Source: HGM04593 sp045661205
GTDB lineage: Bacteria > Bacteroidota > Bacteroidia > Bacteroidales > Bacteroidaceae
Length of the DNA: 53,977 nucleotides
Direction: 5' to 3'
Assembly (NCBI GenBank): GCA_045661205.1
Contig: JAZRFE010000058.1
Span: 1-53,977, forward strand
The notes beneath the pieces are model-generated. The model was not told where the DNA came from and did not search any database. It saw nothing but the letters and a program-made list of their open reading frames with translations. Position 1 is the first letter of the stretch, and every line of letters starts with the position of its first letter. Both the position numbers and the translations under genes were made by a program. Shown here one piece after another: positions 42,727 to 51,040 of the stretch.

Positions 42727-42788
42727 TTTTCTTTAAAGAACAGACAGATAACAACTTTGCCATGCGAGCTTAGCCATTATCTGTCCGT
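42727..42788 (-). other. Structured purC-aroE intergenic region
   Basis: Arms ACGGACAGATAA and TTATCTGTCTGT pair (12 bp, one G-T) around a 25-nt loop on the minus strand, followed by a TTCTTTAAAGAA palindrome (42727-42738) before aroE. Possibly a processing or regulatory hairpin. Confidence 0.4.
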
Positions 42789-42821
42789 TTGCTTTTTATC
42801 TCTTTTCAGATGATGCCTATA

Positions 42822-43766
42822 TTAGCATCCAAGATAATCTTTGATGTTTGCTTTGATGCGCTCGTCGATGTGCTCGGTTGCGCTTTTTACGAAGGGCTTG
42901 CCTACGATGTGCTCGTAAAGCTCAATGTAACGCTCCGATACGCTGTTTACATACTCGTCGCTCATTTCGGGTACCTGCTGACCCTCCTGACCCATGAAGC
43001 CGTTCTCTATGAGCCACTGGCGTACAAACTCCTTAGAGAGCTGTTTCTGGGGCTCGCCTTTCTCGAACTTCTCTTGATAGCCGTCGGCGTAGAAGTAGCG
43101 TGATGAGTCGGGTGTGTGAATCTCGTCGATGAGGTAGATTTTACCGTCGCGTTTTCCGAACTCATATTTTGTGTCTACGAGTATGAGCCCTTTCTCGGCT
43201 GCCATCTGGCTGCCACGCTCAAAGAGTGCGTATGTGTATTTCTCCAGCTGCTCGTAGTCCTCGCGGCTTACAAGACCCTGTGCGATAATCTCCTCTTTTG
43301 AGATATTCTCGTCGTGTCCTTCGTCGGCCTTGGTTGTGGGGGTGATGATGGGAGTGGGGAACTTCTCATTCTCGCGCATGCCCTCGGGGAGTGTTACGCC
43401 ACAGAGTGAACGGCAACCGTTCTGATATTCGCGCCATGCGCTGCCTGTGAGGTAGCCACGGATAATCATCTCCACTCTGAAGCCTTCGCACTTCAAACCT
43501 ACTGTTACCATGGGGTCGGGAGTGGCGAGTTTCCAGTTGGGAACAATGTCAGCGGTTGCATCGAGGAATGTAGATGCTATCTGGTTGAGCACTTGGCCTT
43601 TGAAGGGGATGCCTTTGGGAAGTATCACGTCGAATGCCGAGATTCTGTCGGTTGCTACCATTACAAGCAGGTCGTCGCCGATGTTGTACACGTCGCGCAC
43701 CTTGCCATGATAGAGACTCTTCTGTTTCTTGAAATGAAATTCTGTGGTTGTTAATGCTTTTGCCAT
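42822..43766 (-). CDS. purC: SAICAR synthase
   Basis: 314 residues. It joins CAIR and aspartate with ATP in purine synthesis. Conserved blocks: LYHGKVRDVYNIGDDLLVMVATDRISAFDVILPKGIPFKGQ in pieces (about 17-60), IIRGYLTGSAW (about 106-116), and ILVDTKYEFGK with LIDEIHTPDSSRYF near 200-225. The longer PurC form seen in plants/yeast and Bacteroidetes. Starts 4 nt after phoH, so co-transcribed. Confidence 0.96.
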   Translation of the reverse strand: MAKALTTTEFHFKKQKSLYHGKVRDVYNIGDDLLVMVATDRISAFDVILPKGIPFKGQVLNQIASTFLDATADIVPNWKLATPDPMVTVGLKCEGFRVEMIIRGYLTGSAWREYQNGCRSLCGVTLPEGMRENEKFPTPIITPTTKADEGHDENISKEEIIAQGLVSREDYEQLEKYTYALFERGSQMAAEKGLILVDTKYEFGKRDGKIYLIDEIHTPDSSRYFYADGYQEKFEKGEPQKQLSKEFVRQWLIENGFMGQEGQQVPEMSDEYVNSVSERYIELYEHIVGKPFVKSATEHIDERIKANIKDYLGC

Positions 43767-43770
43767 AACT

Positions 43771-44730
43771 TTATTTTTTAGATGTTTCTTTTTCCTGTTT
43801 TTCGTAATTTTCGTATGCGTCTACAATACGTGTTACAAGTTTGTGGCGCACAATATCTTTTTTGTTCAGTGTGATGAATGATATTCCTTTGACATCTTTC
43901 AGTATCTGCATTGCCTGCATCAGACCCGAGCCTTGATTGTGGGGTAGGTCTACCTGTGTGAGGTCGCCGGTTATCACCATCTTGGTGTTGTTGCCCATGC
44001 GTGTGAGGAACATTTTTATCTGCTGCGGAGTGGTGTTCTGTGCCTCGTCGAGAATGACAATGGCGTCGTTCAGCGTGCGACCGCGCATGAAGGCGAGTGG
44101 TGCTATCTGTATGACGTTGGTGTCCATGTACTCTTTCAATTTTGCATTGGGTATCATGTCCTCGAGAGCGTCGTAAAGCGGTTGCAGATAGGGGTCTATC
44201 TTGTCGCGCATGTCTCCGGGCAGAAATCCTAACTTTTCGCCTGCTTCCACTGCCGGACGGCTGAGTATTATCTTGCGTATTTCGCGGTTTTTCAATGCTT
44301 TTACAGCAAGGGCAATGGCGGTGTAGGTCTTTCCTGTTCCTGCGGGGCCTACGGCAAATATCATGTCGTTCTTGCCAAACTCCTCCACAAGCTTGCACTG
44401 ATTTTCGCTGCGAGGGTATATGGGCTTTCCGTTTATGTTGTAGACAATGACATTGCTGTCGCTGCCTTTGTCGCTCTTCTTGCCGTTTACGGCGTCAATA
44501 ATGGCCTCTTCGTCTATGCTGTTGTAGCGTATGCAGTGGTCAATGAGTCTGTCCACGACTGCGCGGAACTTGTCAAGCTCGTCTTCGTCGCCGACGGCTT
44601 TCATTATGTTGTCTCTTGCCACTATACGCAGTTTGGGGAATAGCTTTTTTAGCATCGTCAGATGCGTGTTGTTTGCTCCGTAAAAACTTACGGCATCTAT
44701 ACCCTCAAGAATTATATGTTGTTCTATCAT
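43771..44730 (-). CDS. phoH: PhoH-like ATPase
   Basis: 319 residues. Walker A GPAGTGKT at 128-135 and Walker B VILDEAQNTT, with the preceding IYPRSENQ segment, place it in the PhoH/YbeZ group of predicted RNA-linked ATPases. It leads the phoH-purC-aroE unit from a minus promoter with TATCTTCG at 44773-44766. The coupling to YbeY seen in many bacteria is not visible in this window. Confidence 0.92.
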   Translation of the reverse strand: MIEQHIILEGIDAVSFYGANNTHLTMLKKLFPKLRIVARDNIMKAVGDEDELDKFRAVVDRLIDHCIRYNSIDEEAIIDAVNGKKSDKGSDSNVIVYNINGKPIYPRSENQCKLVEEFGKNDMIFAVGPAGTGKTYTAIALAVKALKNREIRKIILSRPAVEAGEKLGFLPGDMRDKIDPYLQPLYDALEDMIPNAKLKEYMDTNVIQIAPLAFMRGRTLNDAIVILDEAQNTTPQQIKMFLTRMGNNTKMVITGDLTQVDLPHNQGSGLMQAMQILKDVKGISFITLNKKDIVRHKLVTRIVDAYENYEKQEKETSKK

Positions 44731-44765
44731 TCCTGTACTCGAAACAGTTTAGTGTAATTTCTTTG

Positions 44766-44773
44766 CGAAGATA
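44766..44773 (-). promoter_or_regulatory. -7 box for phoH-purC-aroE
   Basis: Minus-strand TATCTTCG (one change from TAnnTTTG), 36 nt before phoH; divergent from the lipoprotein-gene promoter. Confidence 0.45.
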
Positions 44774-44843
44774 GTGAATTTTCCTATATCTGCGACTCTT
44801 TTTGCACACTTCTTTTTTGAAAGAAATTTAAACAATCTCCTAT

Positions 44844-44875
44844 TTGTGATTAATGGCAGATTTTACTATCTTCGC
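44844..44875 (+). promoter_or_regulatory. Promoter of the DUF5715-like lipoprotein gene
   Basis: TTTG (44844-44847), 20 nt, TATCTTCG (44868-44875), 22 nt before the ATG. Confidence 0.5.
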
Positions 44876-44897
44876 AGACGTAATTAAAAACTATACT

Positions 44898-45560
44898 ATG
44901 AAATTAAGAATTTTATCGATACTTGCTTTTTCTTCTATATTGTTTTTGAGCGGATGCAGTTGCAGCGAAGGTGGTTACGAGAGTCGTATCGACCGTCCCG
45001 AGGAGCCTCGTCGCATTGCAAACATTAACTTCAAACGCGAGTTCAACGACCTTAACGATGTGCAACTTGCTGCTGCAAAAAAGATAGGTGTTCCAGCACA
45101 TAATGTAGAGAATATCCTTGAGGATGAGATTATTGATAAATTGGTGCTTTTGAATGACGAAGAGGCCTATATTGTGGACGAATTGACACATTCGGTTCCC
45201 TATCTTGTGCCAACAGCTTCGGAACTGCTCTCCGAGATTGGTCGCAGTTTTCAGGACTCGTTGGTGGCCCATCATCTTCCTCCATACAAAATTATTGTTA
45301 CTTCAGTGCTTCGTACAGGTAAGGATGTTAAGAAATTGGGGCGTCGCAACCTTAATGCCTCTAAAAATTCGGCTCACTGCTTTGCTACCACATTCGATAT
45401 TACATATAAGCGTTTCCATGCTCTTTCCGATGGGCCCGAGGTGCCGCAGATTAAGCTGAAACTGGTGCTTGGCGAGGTGTTACGTGACCTTAAAAAGCAG
45501 AACCGTTGCTATGTGAAGCACGAGGTGAAGCAGGCATGTTTCCATATAACCGCAAGATAA
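44898..45560 (+). CDS. Lipoprotein with M15-like metal motif (DUF5715-type)
   Basis: 220 residues. Signal peptide with lipobox LSGC, so the mature protein starts at C20 and is lipid-anchored. The rest is soluble. Residues 158-170 read SAHCFATTFDITY, an S-x-H-x6-D pattern (H160, D167) like the zinc site of M15 D-Ala-D-Ala peptidases. A late KHEV-KQACFHI (H208, E209, H216) can supply the other ligands. It resembles the DUF5715 proteins, which I recall as being of unknown function. A peptidoglycan carboxypeptidase role is a reasonable inference. It lies 22 nt before the RluA-type gene. Confidence 0.75.
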   Translation: MKLRILSILAFSSILFLSGCSCSEGGYESRIDRPEEPRRIANINFKREFNDLNDVQLAAAKKIGVPAHNVENILEDEIIDKLVLLNDEEAYIVDELTHSVPYLVPTASELLSEIGRSFQDSLVAHHLPPYKIIVTSVLRTGKDVKKLGRRNLNASKNSAHCFATTFDITYKRFHALSDGPEVPQIKLKLVLGEVLRDLKKQNRCYVKHEVKQACFHITAR

Positions 45561-45582
45561 TTTTTCGGTTGTCTGATATTTT

Positions 45583-47232
45583 ATGGCGGACAAATTTCAT
45601 CTTTTCGATGGTGGGGTGGGGGAATTTACTCTTCCCGCGCGTTTCAATAACCCCTTCTCTTATGTGCCCCATCCGTTGTGTGTGATGGCGGCTGATGAGG
45701 TGCGTCGTGTAGTTGGCAAAAATCCTTTGTGGAATGCCGAGGCTGCACGCGGTAAAATGTTCGGTGTGCTTGTGGTGCAGGATGAGTGTGGCAGATATGG
45801 TTTTTTGGCTGCATTCTCTGGATTGTTTGCAGGTTGCAACGAACATGATTTTTTTGTTCCTCCTGTTTTTGATTTTCTCTCGCCCGACGGCTATTTCAAA
45901 CGAGAGGAGGGTGAAATATCTTCTATCAATCGCGAAATTTTGAGGTTGAAGAGTTGCGACGCTTATCTCTCGGCAGTGTCGGCTCTCGGCAGTGTGCAGC
46001 GCGAGCGCGACGAGGCTCTTGCCGCCGAGCGCGAAGCGATGCACAAGGGCAAGGCAGCACGTGAGGCGCGTCGCGCCGAGGGTGTTCTCTCTCCCGACGA
46101 AGAGCAGCTGCTTTTGAATGAGAGCCGTTTTGCGAAGGCCGAGTACAAAAGAAACGCTAAGCGTTGGGAAGAAAAGGTGGCTGCTTTCAAGGCTATCGTT
46201 ACCGTTTACGAGGATAAGATGACTGCTTTGAAAAACGAGCGTAAACATCGCTCGGCTGCTTTGCAGCAGTGGTTGTTCGACAATTTTGTACTTCTCGATT
46301 CTGCCGGCGAACATCGCTCGCTGTCGCAAATTTTCTCTGATACTCCGCAGGGTGTTCCGCCCGCCGGTGCCGGTGAGTGCGCCGCGCCCAAACTGTTGCA
46401 GTATGCTTTTGCCCATGGTTTGCAACCGCTTGCTATGGCCGAGTTCTGGATGGGTGCGTCGCCTGTGGGCGAGGTGCGTCGCGACGGCTGTTTTTATGGC
46501 TCGTGCACAAGTAAGTGCAAGCCTATTCTCTCTTTTATGCTTGGTCGTATGGATGTTGAGCCGTCGGTACAAGAGTCTGCGTCTTTGTGTGCCGAAGATA
46601 TAAAAACTATATATGAGGATGATTTTCTGATGGTGGTGAATAAGCCTTCGGGTATGCTGTCTGTACCCGGCATTGTGGGTGGTGTCTCAGTCGAGGAGCA
46701 TCTGCAACATGCATTTCCGGAGAATGATATTCGCGTTGTGCACCGTCTGGACATGGCAACTTCGGGGCTGCTGCTTGTTGCAAAGAGTGTGGATGTTTTT
46801 TCGGCTTTGCAACGCGAATTTTCCATGCGTCGTGTGCAAAAACGTTACATTGCTCTGCTCGACGGTGTTATTTCGGCAAGTGGGGGCGAAATATCTTTGC
46901 CACTATCTTGCGATTATGATAATCGTCCGCGTCAGATGGTCGATTACTCACGTGGAAAAGAGGCTGTCACTCGTTACGAGGTTATCGATAGAGTTGAGTA
47001 TAATGGTCGCATGTGTACGGCTGTTGCATTCTATCCTCTCACAGGCAGAACGCATCAATTGCGCATGCATGCGGCTCATGCTGACGGGCTTGATACTCCC
47101 ATTGTGGGTGATGAACTATATGGCGTTCCCGACAAACGTCTGATGTTGCATGCCGAATCGTTAAAGTTCACTCATCCTGTTACGGGTGATGTTGTGGAAC
47201 TTGCTGCTTCAGCGAAATTTTTCAATAGTTAA
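45583..47232 (+). CDS. RluA-family pseudouridine synthase with large N-terminal extension
   Basis: 549 residues. The catalytic domain is the last ~210: NKPSGMLSVPG (about 353-363), VVHRLDMATSGLLLVAK with catalytic D390, and PLTGRTHQLRMH. The first ~340 residues are an extension: a globular part, a coiled coil (about 110-220), then a Cys-bearing block with PPAGAGECAAPKLLQYA (C266) and CFYGSCTSKC (C303, C308, C312), which may bind metal. This fusion is known in Bacteroidetes and some Gammaproteobacteria. RNA target unknown; it is not a simple RluD. No SD-like feature. Its 3' end overlaps the opposing TPK gene by 11 nt. Confidence 0.9.
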   Translation: MADKFHLFDGGVGEFTLPARFNNPFSYVPHPLCVMAADEVRRVVGKNPLWNAEAARGKMFGVLVVQDECGRYGFLAAFSGLFAGCNEHDFFVPPVFDFLSPDGYFKREEGEISSINREILRLKSCDAYLSAVSALGSVQRERDEALAAEREAMHKGKAAREARRAEGVLSPDEEQLLLNESRFAKAEYKRNAKRWEEKVAAFKAIVTVYEDKMTALKNERKHRSAALQQWLFDNFVLLDSAGEHRSLSQIFSDTPQGVPPAGAGECAAPKLLQYAFAHGLQPLAMAEFWMGASPVGEVRRDGCFYGSCTSKCKPILSFMLGRMDVEPSVQESASLCAEDIKTIYEDDFLMVVNKPSGMLSVPGIVGGVSVEEHLQHAFPENDIRVVHRLDMATSGLLLVAKSVDVFSALQREFSMRRVQKRYIALLDGVISASGGEISLPLSCDYDNRPRQMVDYSRGKEAVTRYEVIDRVEYNGRMCTAVAFYPLTGRTHQLRMHAAHADGLDTPIVGDELYGVPDKRLMLHAESLKFTHPVTGDVVELAASAKFFNS

Positions 47233-47848
47233 AGAATAGCAGATACTCGCCCTCGGCGTATATGGTGATGCTCTCTCCGGTGCATTCGTTCAGTGTGCCC
47301 TGCCACCAGTTTGTGAAGTCGTATATGGGGTAGAGCAATCCATCAGCACTCAGCGACTTTGCTGTGATGCAAAAGATTGATACCTGTTGTCCTTTGTGGC
47401 ACTTGTGGGTGGTGGTGCCGTTGCATGGAACAAACACTCCATAGTCGGTGAACGAGCACACTTCCACTCCTGCGCGTGCATATTCTATGAGCAGGCTGAT
47501 GTTTCCTATTGTGTGGTCTTCGCGTCGGCCGGTGGCGCCAACGATGGCTATGTGGCGTTTGCCTTGCGACATAAGGAAACGTATGGCTTTGGTTTGGTCG
47601 TTGCTCTCCTGCTCGTTTACTATGTGCAGCCTGTCGGCATATTTCTCGCGGTTGTCGGGGCTTATGGAGTCGCCGTCGCCCACAATGGCGTCGGGGGTGT
47701 TACCGAGCGAAATGTAACGGTCGGCAGCGCCATCGCAACATGCTACATATTTTGCACCATGCAATACCTCAAGCGGTTTGGTGGCTGTGGGGTAGTCGCC
47801 TGCGGCGAGCACCACTGCATCGTATTTGTATTCGTGTATGTTATTCAT
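47222..47848 (-). CDS. Thiamine pyrophosphokinase
   Basis: 208 residues. It makes thiamine pyrophosphate from thiamine and ATP. Motifs: CDGAADRY, IVGDGDSISPD and VGATGRREDHTIGN, the usual TPK catalytic and dimer blocks. Last gene of the riboswitch-controlled thiamine operon: TonB receptor, PnuT, TPK. It starts inside the pnuT 3' end (8-nt overlap) and ends 11 nt inside rluA, with no terminator visible in between. Imported thiamine is trapped by this enzyme. Confidence 0.92.
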   Translation of the reverse strand: MNNIHEYKYDAVVLAAGDYPTATKPLEVLHGAKYVACCDGAADRYISLGNTPDAIVGDGDSISPDNREKYADRLHIVNEQESNDQTKAIRFLMSQGKRHIAIVGATGRREDHTIGNISLLIEYARAGVEVCSFTDYGVFVPCNGTTTHKCHKGQQVSIFCITAKSLSADGLLYPIYDFTNWWQGTLNECTGESITIYAEGEYLLFFNY

Positions 47849-48416
47849 GTTGCATCATTTTTTTCCATTTGCGGTAGCCAAAGATAGCGATTATTGCATA
47901 AACGGCATAAAGTGCGGCGGTAAAATATAACTCTTTGTATATGTATAGTGCTGTGCTTGCAACATCGACAATACACCACACCCACCACTGCTCGACATAT
48001 TTGCGTGCGAGCATCCACATTCCTACAATGCTCAACGCAGTGGTGAACGAGTCGGCGATGGGCACGGTGCTGTCGGTGTATTCTACAAGTATCCATGTGA
48101 TGAACAGTTGGGCGGCAATGTATGCTGCGACAATGCGCGGCCACATGTGCTTGGGTGTGTGGCTGATGGGTAGTTCTCCGCTTTTGCTCTTTTTCTTAGT
48201 GAGGGTGAAGCCTGTTTTCCACGCTATCCATCCGTATAGGGCTATGAGCAGATAGTAGATGTTTATGCCAAAGTCGGCATACAGTCCTGCTTCGTAGTAG
48301 ACGAATATGTATATCGCCGGCATGATGATGCCTGCTATCCACAGATAGATGCTTGCGCGATATTCGAGCCACAGGTAGATGATGCCTACCGCAGTTCCCA
48401 AAAGTTCAAGTGTCAT
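47841..48416 (-). CDS. pnuT: PnuT thiamine transporter (PnuC family)
   Basis: 191 residues, about 7 membrane helices. PnuC-family facilitator: NIYYLLIALYGWIAWKTG and the late WWVWCIVDVASTALYIYKEL are typical. PnuC itself carries nicotinamide riboside; being downstream of a TPP riboswitch and next to TPK makes this the thiamine branch, PnuT (described by comparative genomics). Start overlaps TPK at the other end; the receptor gene ends 15 nt upstream. Confidence 0.9.
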   Translation of the reverse strand: MTLELLGTAVGIIYLWLEYRASIYLWIAGIIMPAIYIFVYYEAGLYADFGINIYYLLIALYGWIAWKTGFTLTKKKSKSGELPISHTPKHMWPRIVAAYIAAQLFITWILVEYTDSTVPIADSFTTALSIVGMWMLARKYVEQWWVWCIVDVASTALYIYKELYFTAALYAVYAIIAIFGYRKWKKMMQHE

Positions 48417-48431
48417 GGTTTTATTTGGTTT

Positions 48432-50663
48432 TTAAAAGTCGATGCTCAAGTGTCCCAGGATATTTGTTCCTGCCTGTGCAGCATAACCCGCGTAGTTGTA
48501 ACGGTGGCGGGTGCCGTCGTTGTCGGTGTAATAGCCGCTGCCTGCGTAGCCGTTGCTCTCGTACTCTTCGTTGAAGATGTTGTATATTGTCGCGCCCACA
48601 GTGATGCTTTTTGTCTTTGGCAGTTTAAAGGTGTAGGCGAGGCACAGGTTGCTCACGAAATATGCGTCGAGACTGTGCTCTTCGAGCGAGCTGTTGCTCA
48701 TATACTGCTTGCTAACATAGCTCGATTGCAGTGATATGTCAAAGCCTTTTTTATTGTACGAGAATGTGTTGTTTACTATTACGTCGGGCGAGAATGATAG
48801 GCGTGAACTGCTGTGGCTTATCTCCCAACGCTCGTATGTGTTGTCGTCGTAAAGCACCTCGGTGAAGTTCTTTATGCGGTTTCGGCTGAAGGTGGCGTTT
48901 GCGTTCCAACTGAATCCCGAGGGAAGTTCCACGCCTGCCATCAACTCTATGCCGGCACGGTAGCTGTCGGGGATGTTGGCACTTAGTGGTTCGCCTATCT
49001 CGTTGAGCTCGCCTGTGAGTACAAGCTGGTCTTTGTAGTCCATGTAGTAGATGTTTGCACCTGCGTGCAGGTATTTGTTCCCGAATGTGTATCCAAACTC
49101 GTAGTCGGTTAGCTTCTCGGCTGTGGGGTGTTCGTCGAGCTTGCCATCGGTGTAGTTGTTGCGCGTGGGCTCTTTGTGGGCTACACTTACCGATGCGAAC
49201 AGGCGGTTCTTACTGTCAATCTGCCACGACACTCCTGCTTTGGGGTTGAAAAAGTCGAATTTCTCGTCGATGGCGAGGCGTTGCAGGCTGCCTGTTGCGT
49301 CGTTCCATTTGTCGTTGCATCCGTCAATCTTGTAACCTATGTGACGGTATTGCATATCGGCATATATGTTAAGGTTGTCAGTGAGACGATAATCGCCTTT
49401 CAGATAGACATTCGCGTCGTTCTTGGCTCCGTTGTTGCTGTAATATTCGTGGTCGGGAACAAGGTCGCCAATGTAGTTTTTTACCCACATCACCTGTCCG
49501 AAGTGTCGGCCGTAGTATCTGTTGGCTCCTCCTCCCAGCGAGGCGTTGAGACGCTCGTTTTTGTAGTTGAGCGAGAAGATGGCTCCACCAAAATGGTTGT
49601 CCATGGCTTTGCGGCGTATGAGGTCGCTCTTTTTCACTTCGTTGCCGTCGTAGATAAAGGGTTGAAGGGCATACTCCATGAACTTGCGGTTGCTTTTGTA
49701 CTCCTGATAGTAGCCGTCGCCTTTGGTATAGTGAAGGCCTGCGCTCATGCTCCACTCGTCGCCGAAGTGGTGGTCGAGCAGCAGTTGCCAGTTCTTCTGT
49801 ATGTAGTTGTCGGTCTGTCCGTCGTAGTAGTGTGCCTTGCCGTCGCTGTCGGTGTACATGTATCCGCAGCTGTTGTAACGGCGGCCATACATTTCCATCT
49901 CCTCTTTGCTTGCGTAGTTCCACGCGTGGTAGGTCTGCTCTTCGCCTGCGAAATTGATGAGGCGCACGGTGGTGTTGTTGCTGTAATATGCTCCCTGAAG
50001 GTAGTAGGAATTGAGGTCGGTCGATGCGCGGTCTATATAACCGTTACTGCCTATGTTAGAAAGTCTTATGTCGAATGTCCAATGTTCCGAGAGAAGTCCG
50101 GTGCCGGCACGCAACGTCTCTTTGTGTGTGCCGAATGAGCCTGCTGAGCCGCTGAACCCTGCGTAGGGTTGTGTGTTGAACTCGCTTGTCTGCATGTTGA
50201 TGCTTGCGCCGAATGCTCCCGCGCCGTTGGTTGAGGTTCCTGCTCCACGCTGAATCTGTACATCTTTTACCGACGAAGCAAGGTCGGGGATGTTTACCCA
50301 AAAGACTGTGTGGCTCTCGGCATCGTTTACGGGGATACCGTTGGCTGTTACATTTATGCGTGTGGCGTCTGTTCCGCGAATGCGCAGACTTGTGTAGCCT
50401 ATTCCAGCTCCTGCGTCGCTTGTAACCACTGCGCCGGGCGTCATCTTTACAAGATAAGGAAAGTCCACACCGGTATTCTGCTTTTTAAGCTCTTCCCTGC
50501 CTATGTTGGTAAAGGCAACCGGGGTGGTCTTTGTCGCGCGTATCGACATTATTTCCACTTCCTGCAAACTGGTGTGCAGGCTGTCACTCACTCCCTCCTG
50601 TGCTTTGAGCAGTGAGGGTAGGGTTGCCATCAGCAGGCAACCGAGCAATGTTCTTTTTTTCAT
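48432..50663 (-). CDS. TonB-dependent outer-membrane receptor, thiamine uptake
   Basis: 743 residues from the ATG at 50663 (signal peptide KKRTLLGCLLMATLPSLLKA); an ATG 4 codons earlier is less likely. The plug domain is about 38-160 (LQEVEIMSIRATKTTPVAF, RIRGTDATRINVTANGIPVND in pieces, VQIQRGAGTSTNGAG), then a 22-strand-type barrel ending in an aromatic residue (LSIDF). The absence of an N-terminal carboxypeptidase-like extension separates it from SusC. It imports thiamine or a thiamine derivative across the outer membrane using TonB. First gene after the TPP riboswitch. Confidence 0.9.
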   Translation of the reverse strand: MKKRTLLGCLLMATLPSLLKAQEGVSDSLHTSLQEVEIMSIRATKTTPVAFTNIGREELKKQNTGVDFPYLVKMTPGAVVTSDAGAGIGYTSLRIRGTDATRINVTANGIPVNDAESHTVFWVNIPDLASSVKDVQIQRGAGTSTNGAGAFGASINMQTSEFNTQPYAGFSGSAGSFGTHKETLRAGTGLLSEHWTFDIRLSNIGSNGYIDRASTDLNSYYLQGAYYSNNTTVRLINFAGEEQTYHAWNYASKEEMEMYGRRYNSCGYMYTDSDGKAHYYDGQTDNYIQKNWQLLLDHHFGDEWSMSAGLHYTKGDGYYQEYKSNRKFMEYALQPFIYDGNEVKKSDLIRRKAMDNHFGGAIFSLNYKNERLNASLGGGANRYYGRHFGQVMWVKNYIGDLVPDHEYYSNNGAKNDANVYLKGDYRLTDNLNIYADMQYRHIGYKIDGCNDKWNDATGSLQRLAIDEKFDFFNPKAGVSWQIDSKNRLFASVSVAHKEPTRNNYTDGKLDEHPTAEKLTDYEFGYTFGNKYLHAGANIYYMDYKDQLVLTGELNEIGEPLSANIPDSYRAGIELMAGVELPSGFSWNANATFSRNRIKNFTEVLYDDNTYERWEISHSSSRLSFSPDVIVNNTFSYNKKGFDISLQSSYVSKQYMSNSSLEEHSLDAYFVSNLCLAYTFKLPKTKSITVGATIYNIFNEEYESNGYAGSGYYTDNDGTRHRYNYAGYAAQAGTNILGHLSIDF

Positions 50664-50682
50664 TGCAATTTCCAATTTTTAT

Positions 50683-50718
50683 GGAGCATGGCACAAAAAA
50701 ATAAATCCTCCATGCTCC
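50683..50718 (-). promoter_or_regulatory. Hairpin between the TPP aptamer and the receptor start
   Basis: Arms GGAGCATGG and CCATGCTCC (9 bp) with an 18-nt loop, 20 nt upstream of the ATG. No T-run follows on the minus strand, so a translational expression platform is more likely than a terminator (inference). Confidence 0.5.
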
Positions 50719-50783
50719 GTTGTTAAACAGAAAATGGGGATTTTCCTGCATCGCCTATATAAAATTGGAATGTGTATATAAGC

Positions 50784-50861
50784 TCTTTCCTACGCCGGCA
50801 TTACCCGGATCAGGTTCTTGGGTATGATCTCAGCCCATGTTTTAAGGCACCCCTTATTTGA
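50784..50861 (-). promoter_or_regulatory. TPP riboswitch (thi-box)
   Basis: Minus strand reads AAGGGGTGCC, then GGGCTGAGATCATACCC, GAACCTGATCCGGGTAATGCC and GGCGTAGGAAAG: the conserved THI-box order including the pyrimidine sensor (GGGCTGAGA) and the diphosphate sensor (CTGATC, GGTAATGCC). When TPP binds it should lower expression of the operon. Located 120 nt before the receptor gene. Confidence 0.95.
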
Positions 50862-50870
50862 AATCTGGGA

Positions 50871-50901
50871 CAAAAGTACACCATTTTTTTTAAACTGCAA
50901 A
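50871..50901 (-). promoter_or_regulatory. Promoter of the thiamine operon
   Basis: Minus strand: TTTG (50901-50898), 19 nt, TACTTTTG (50878-50871), just before the riboswitch. Confidence 0.65.
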
Positions 50902-50944
50902 ATGATTTTGTGAGTTGTTTCGGTAGCAGTTTTTATTTTTCCTC

Positions 50945-50976
50945 TTTGGTTGGTTGCGAAACAAATGTTATTTTTG
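50945..50976 (+). promoter_or_regulatory. Promoter of thioredoxin-SGNH unit
   Basis: TTTG (50945-50948), 20 nt, TATTTTTG (50969-50976). Confidence 0.5.
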
Positions 50977-51040
50977 CAGGGAGTATGACTGTTGAACATT
51001 GATGTTGCTGTCAATGTTTTTATACAAATATTATATTCTT

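Noticed and set aside
45490..46572. Minus-strand open frame of 360 codons opposite the lipoprotein and RluA genes
   Set aside because: Runs across two well supported plus-strand genes; no domain.
49128..50138. Plus-strand open frame of 336 codons opposite the TonB receptor
   Set aside because: Val/Cys-rich shadow translation of a receptor gene; no start context.
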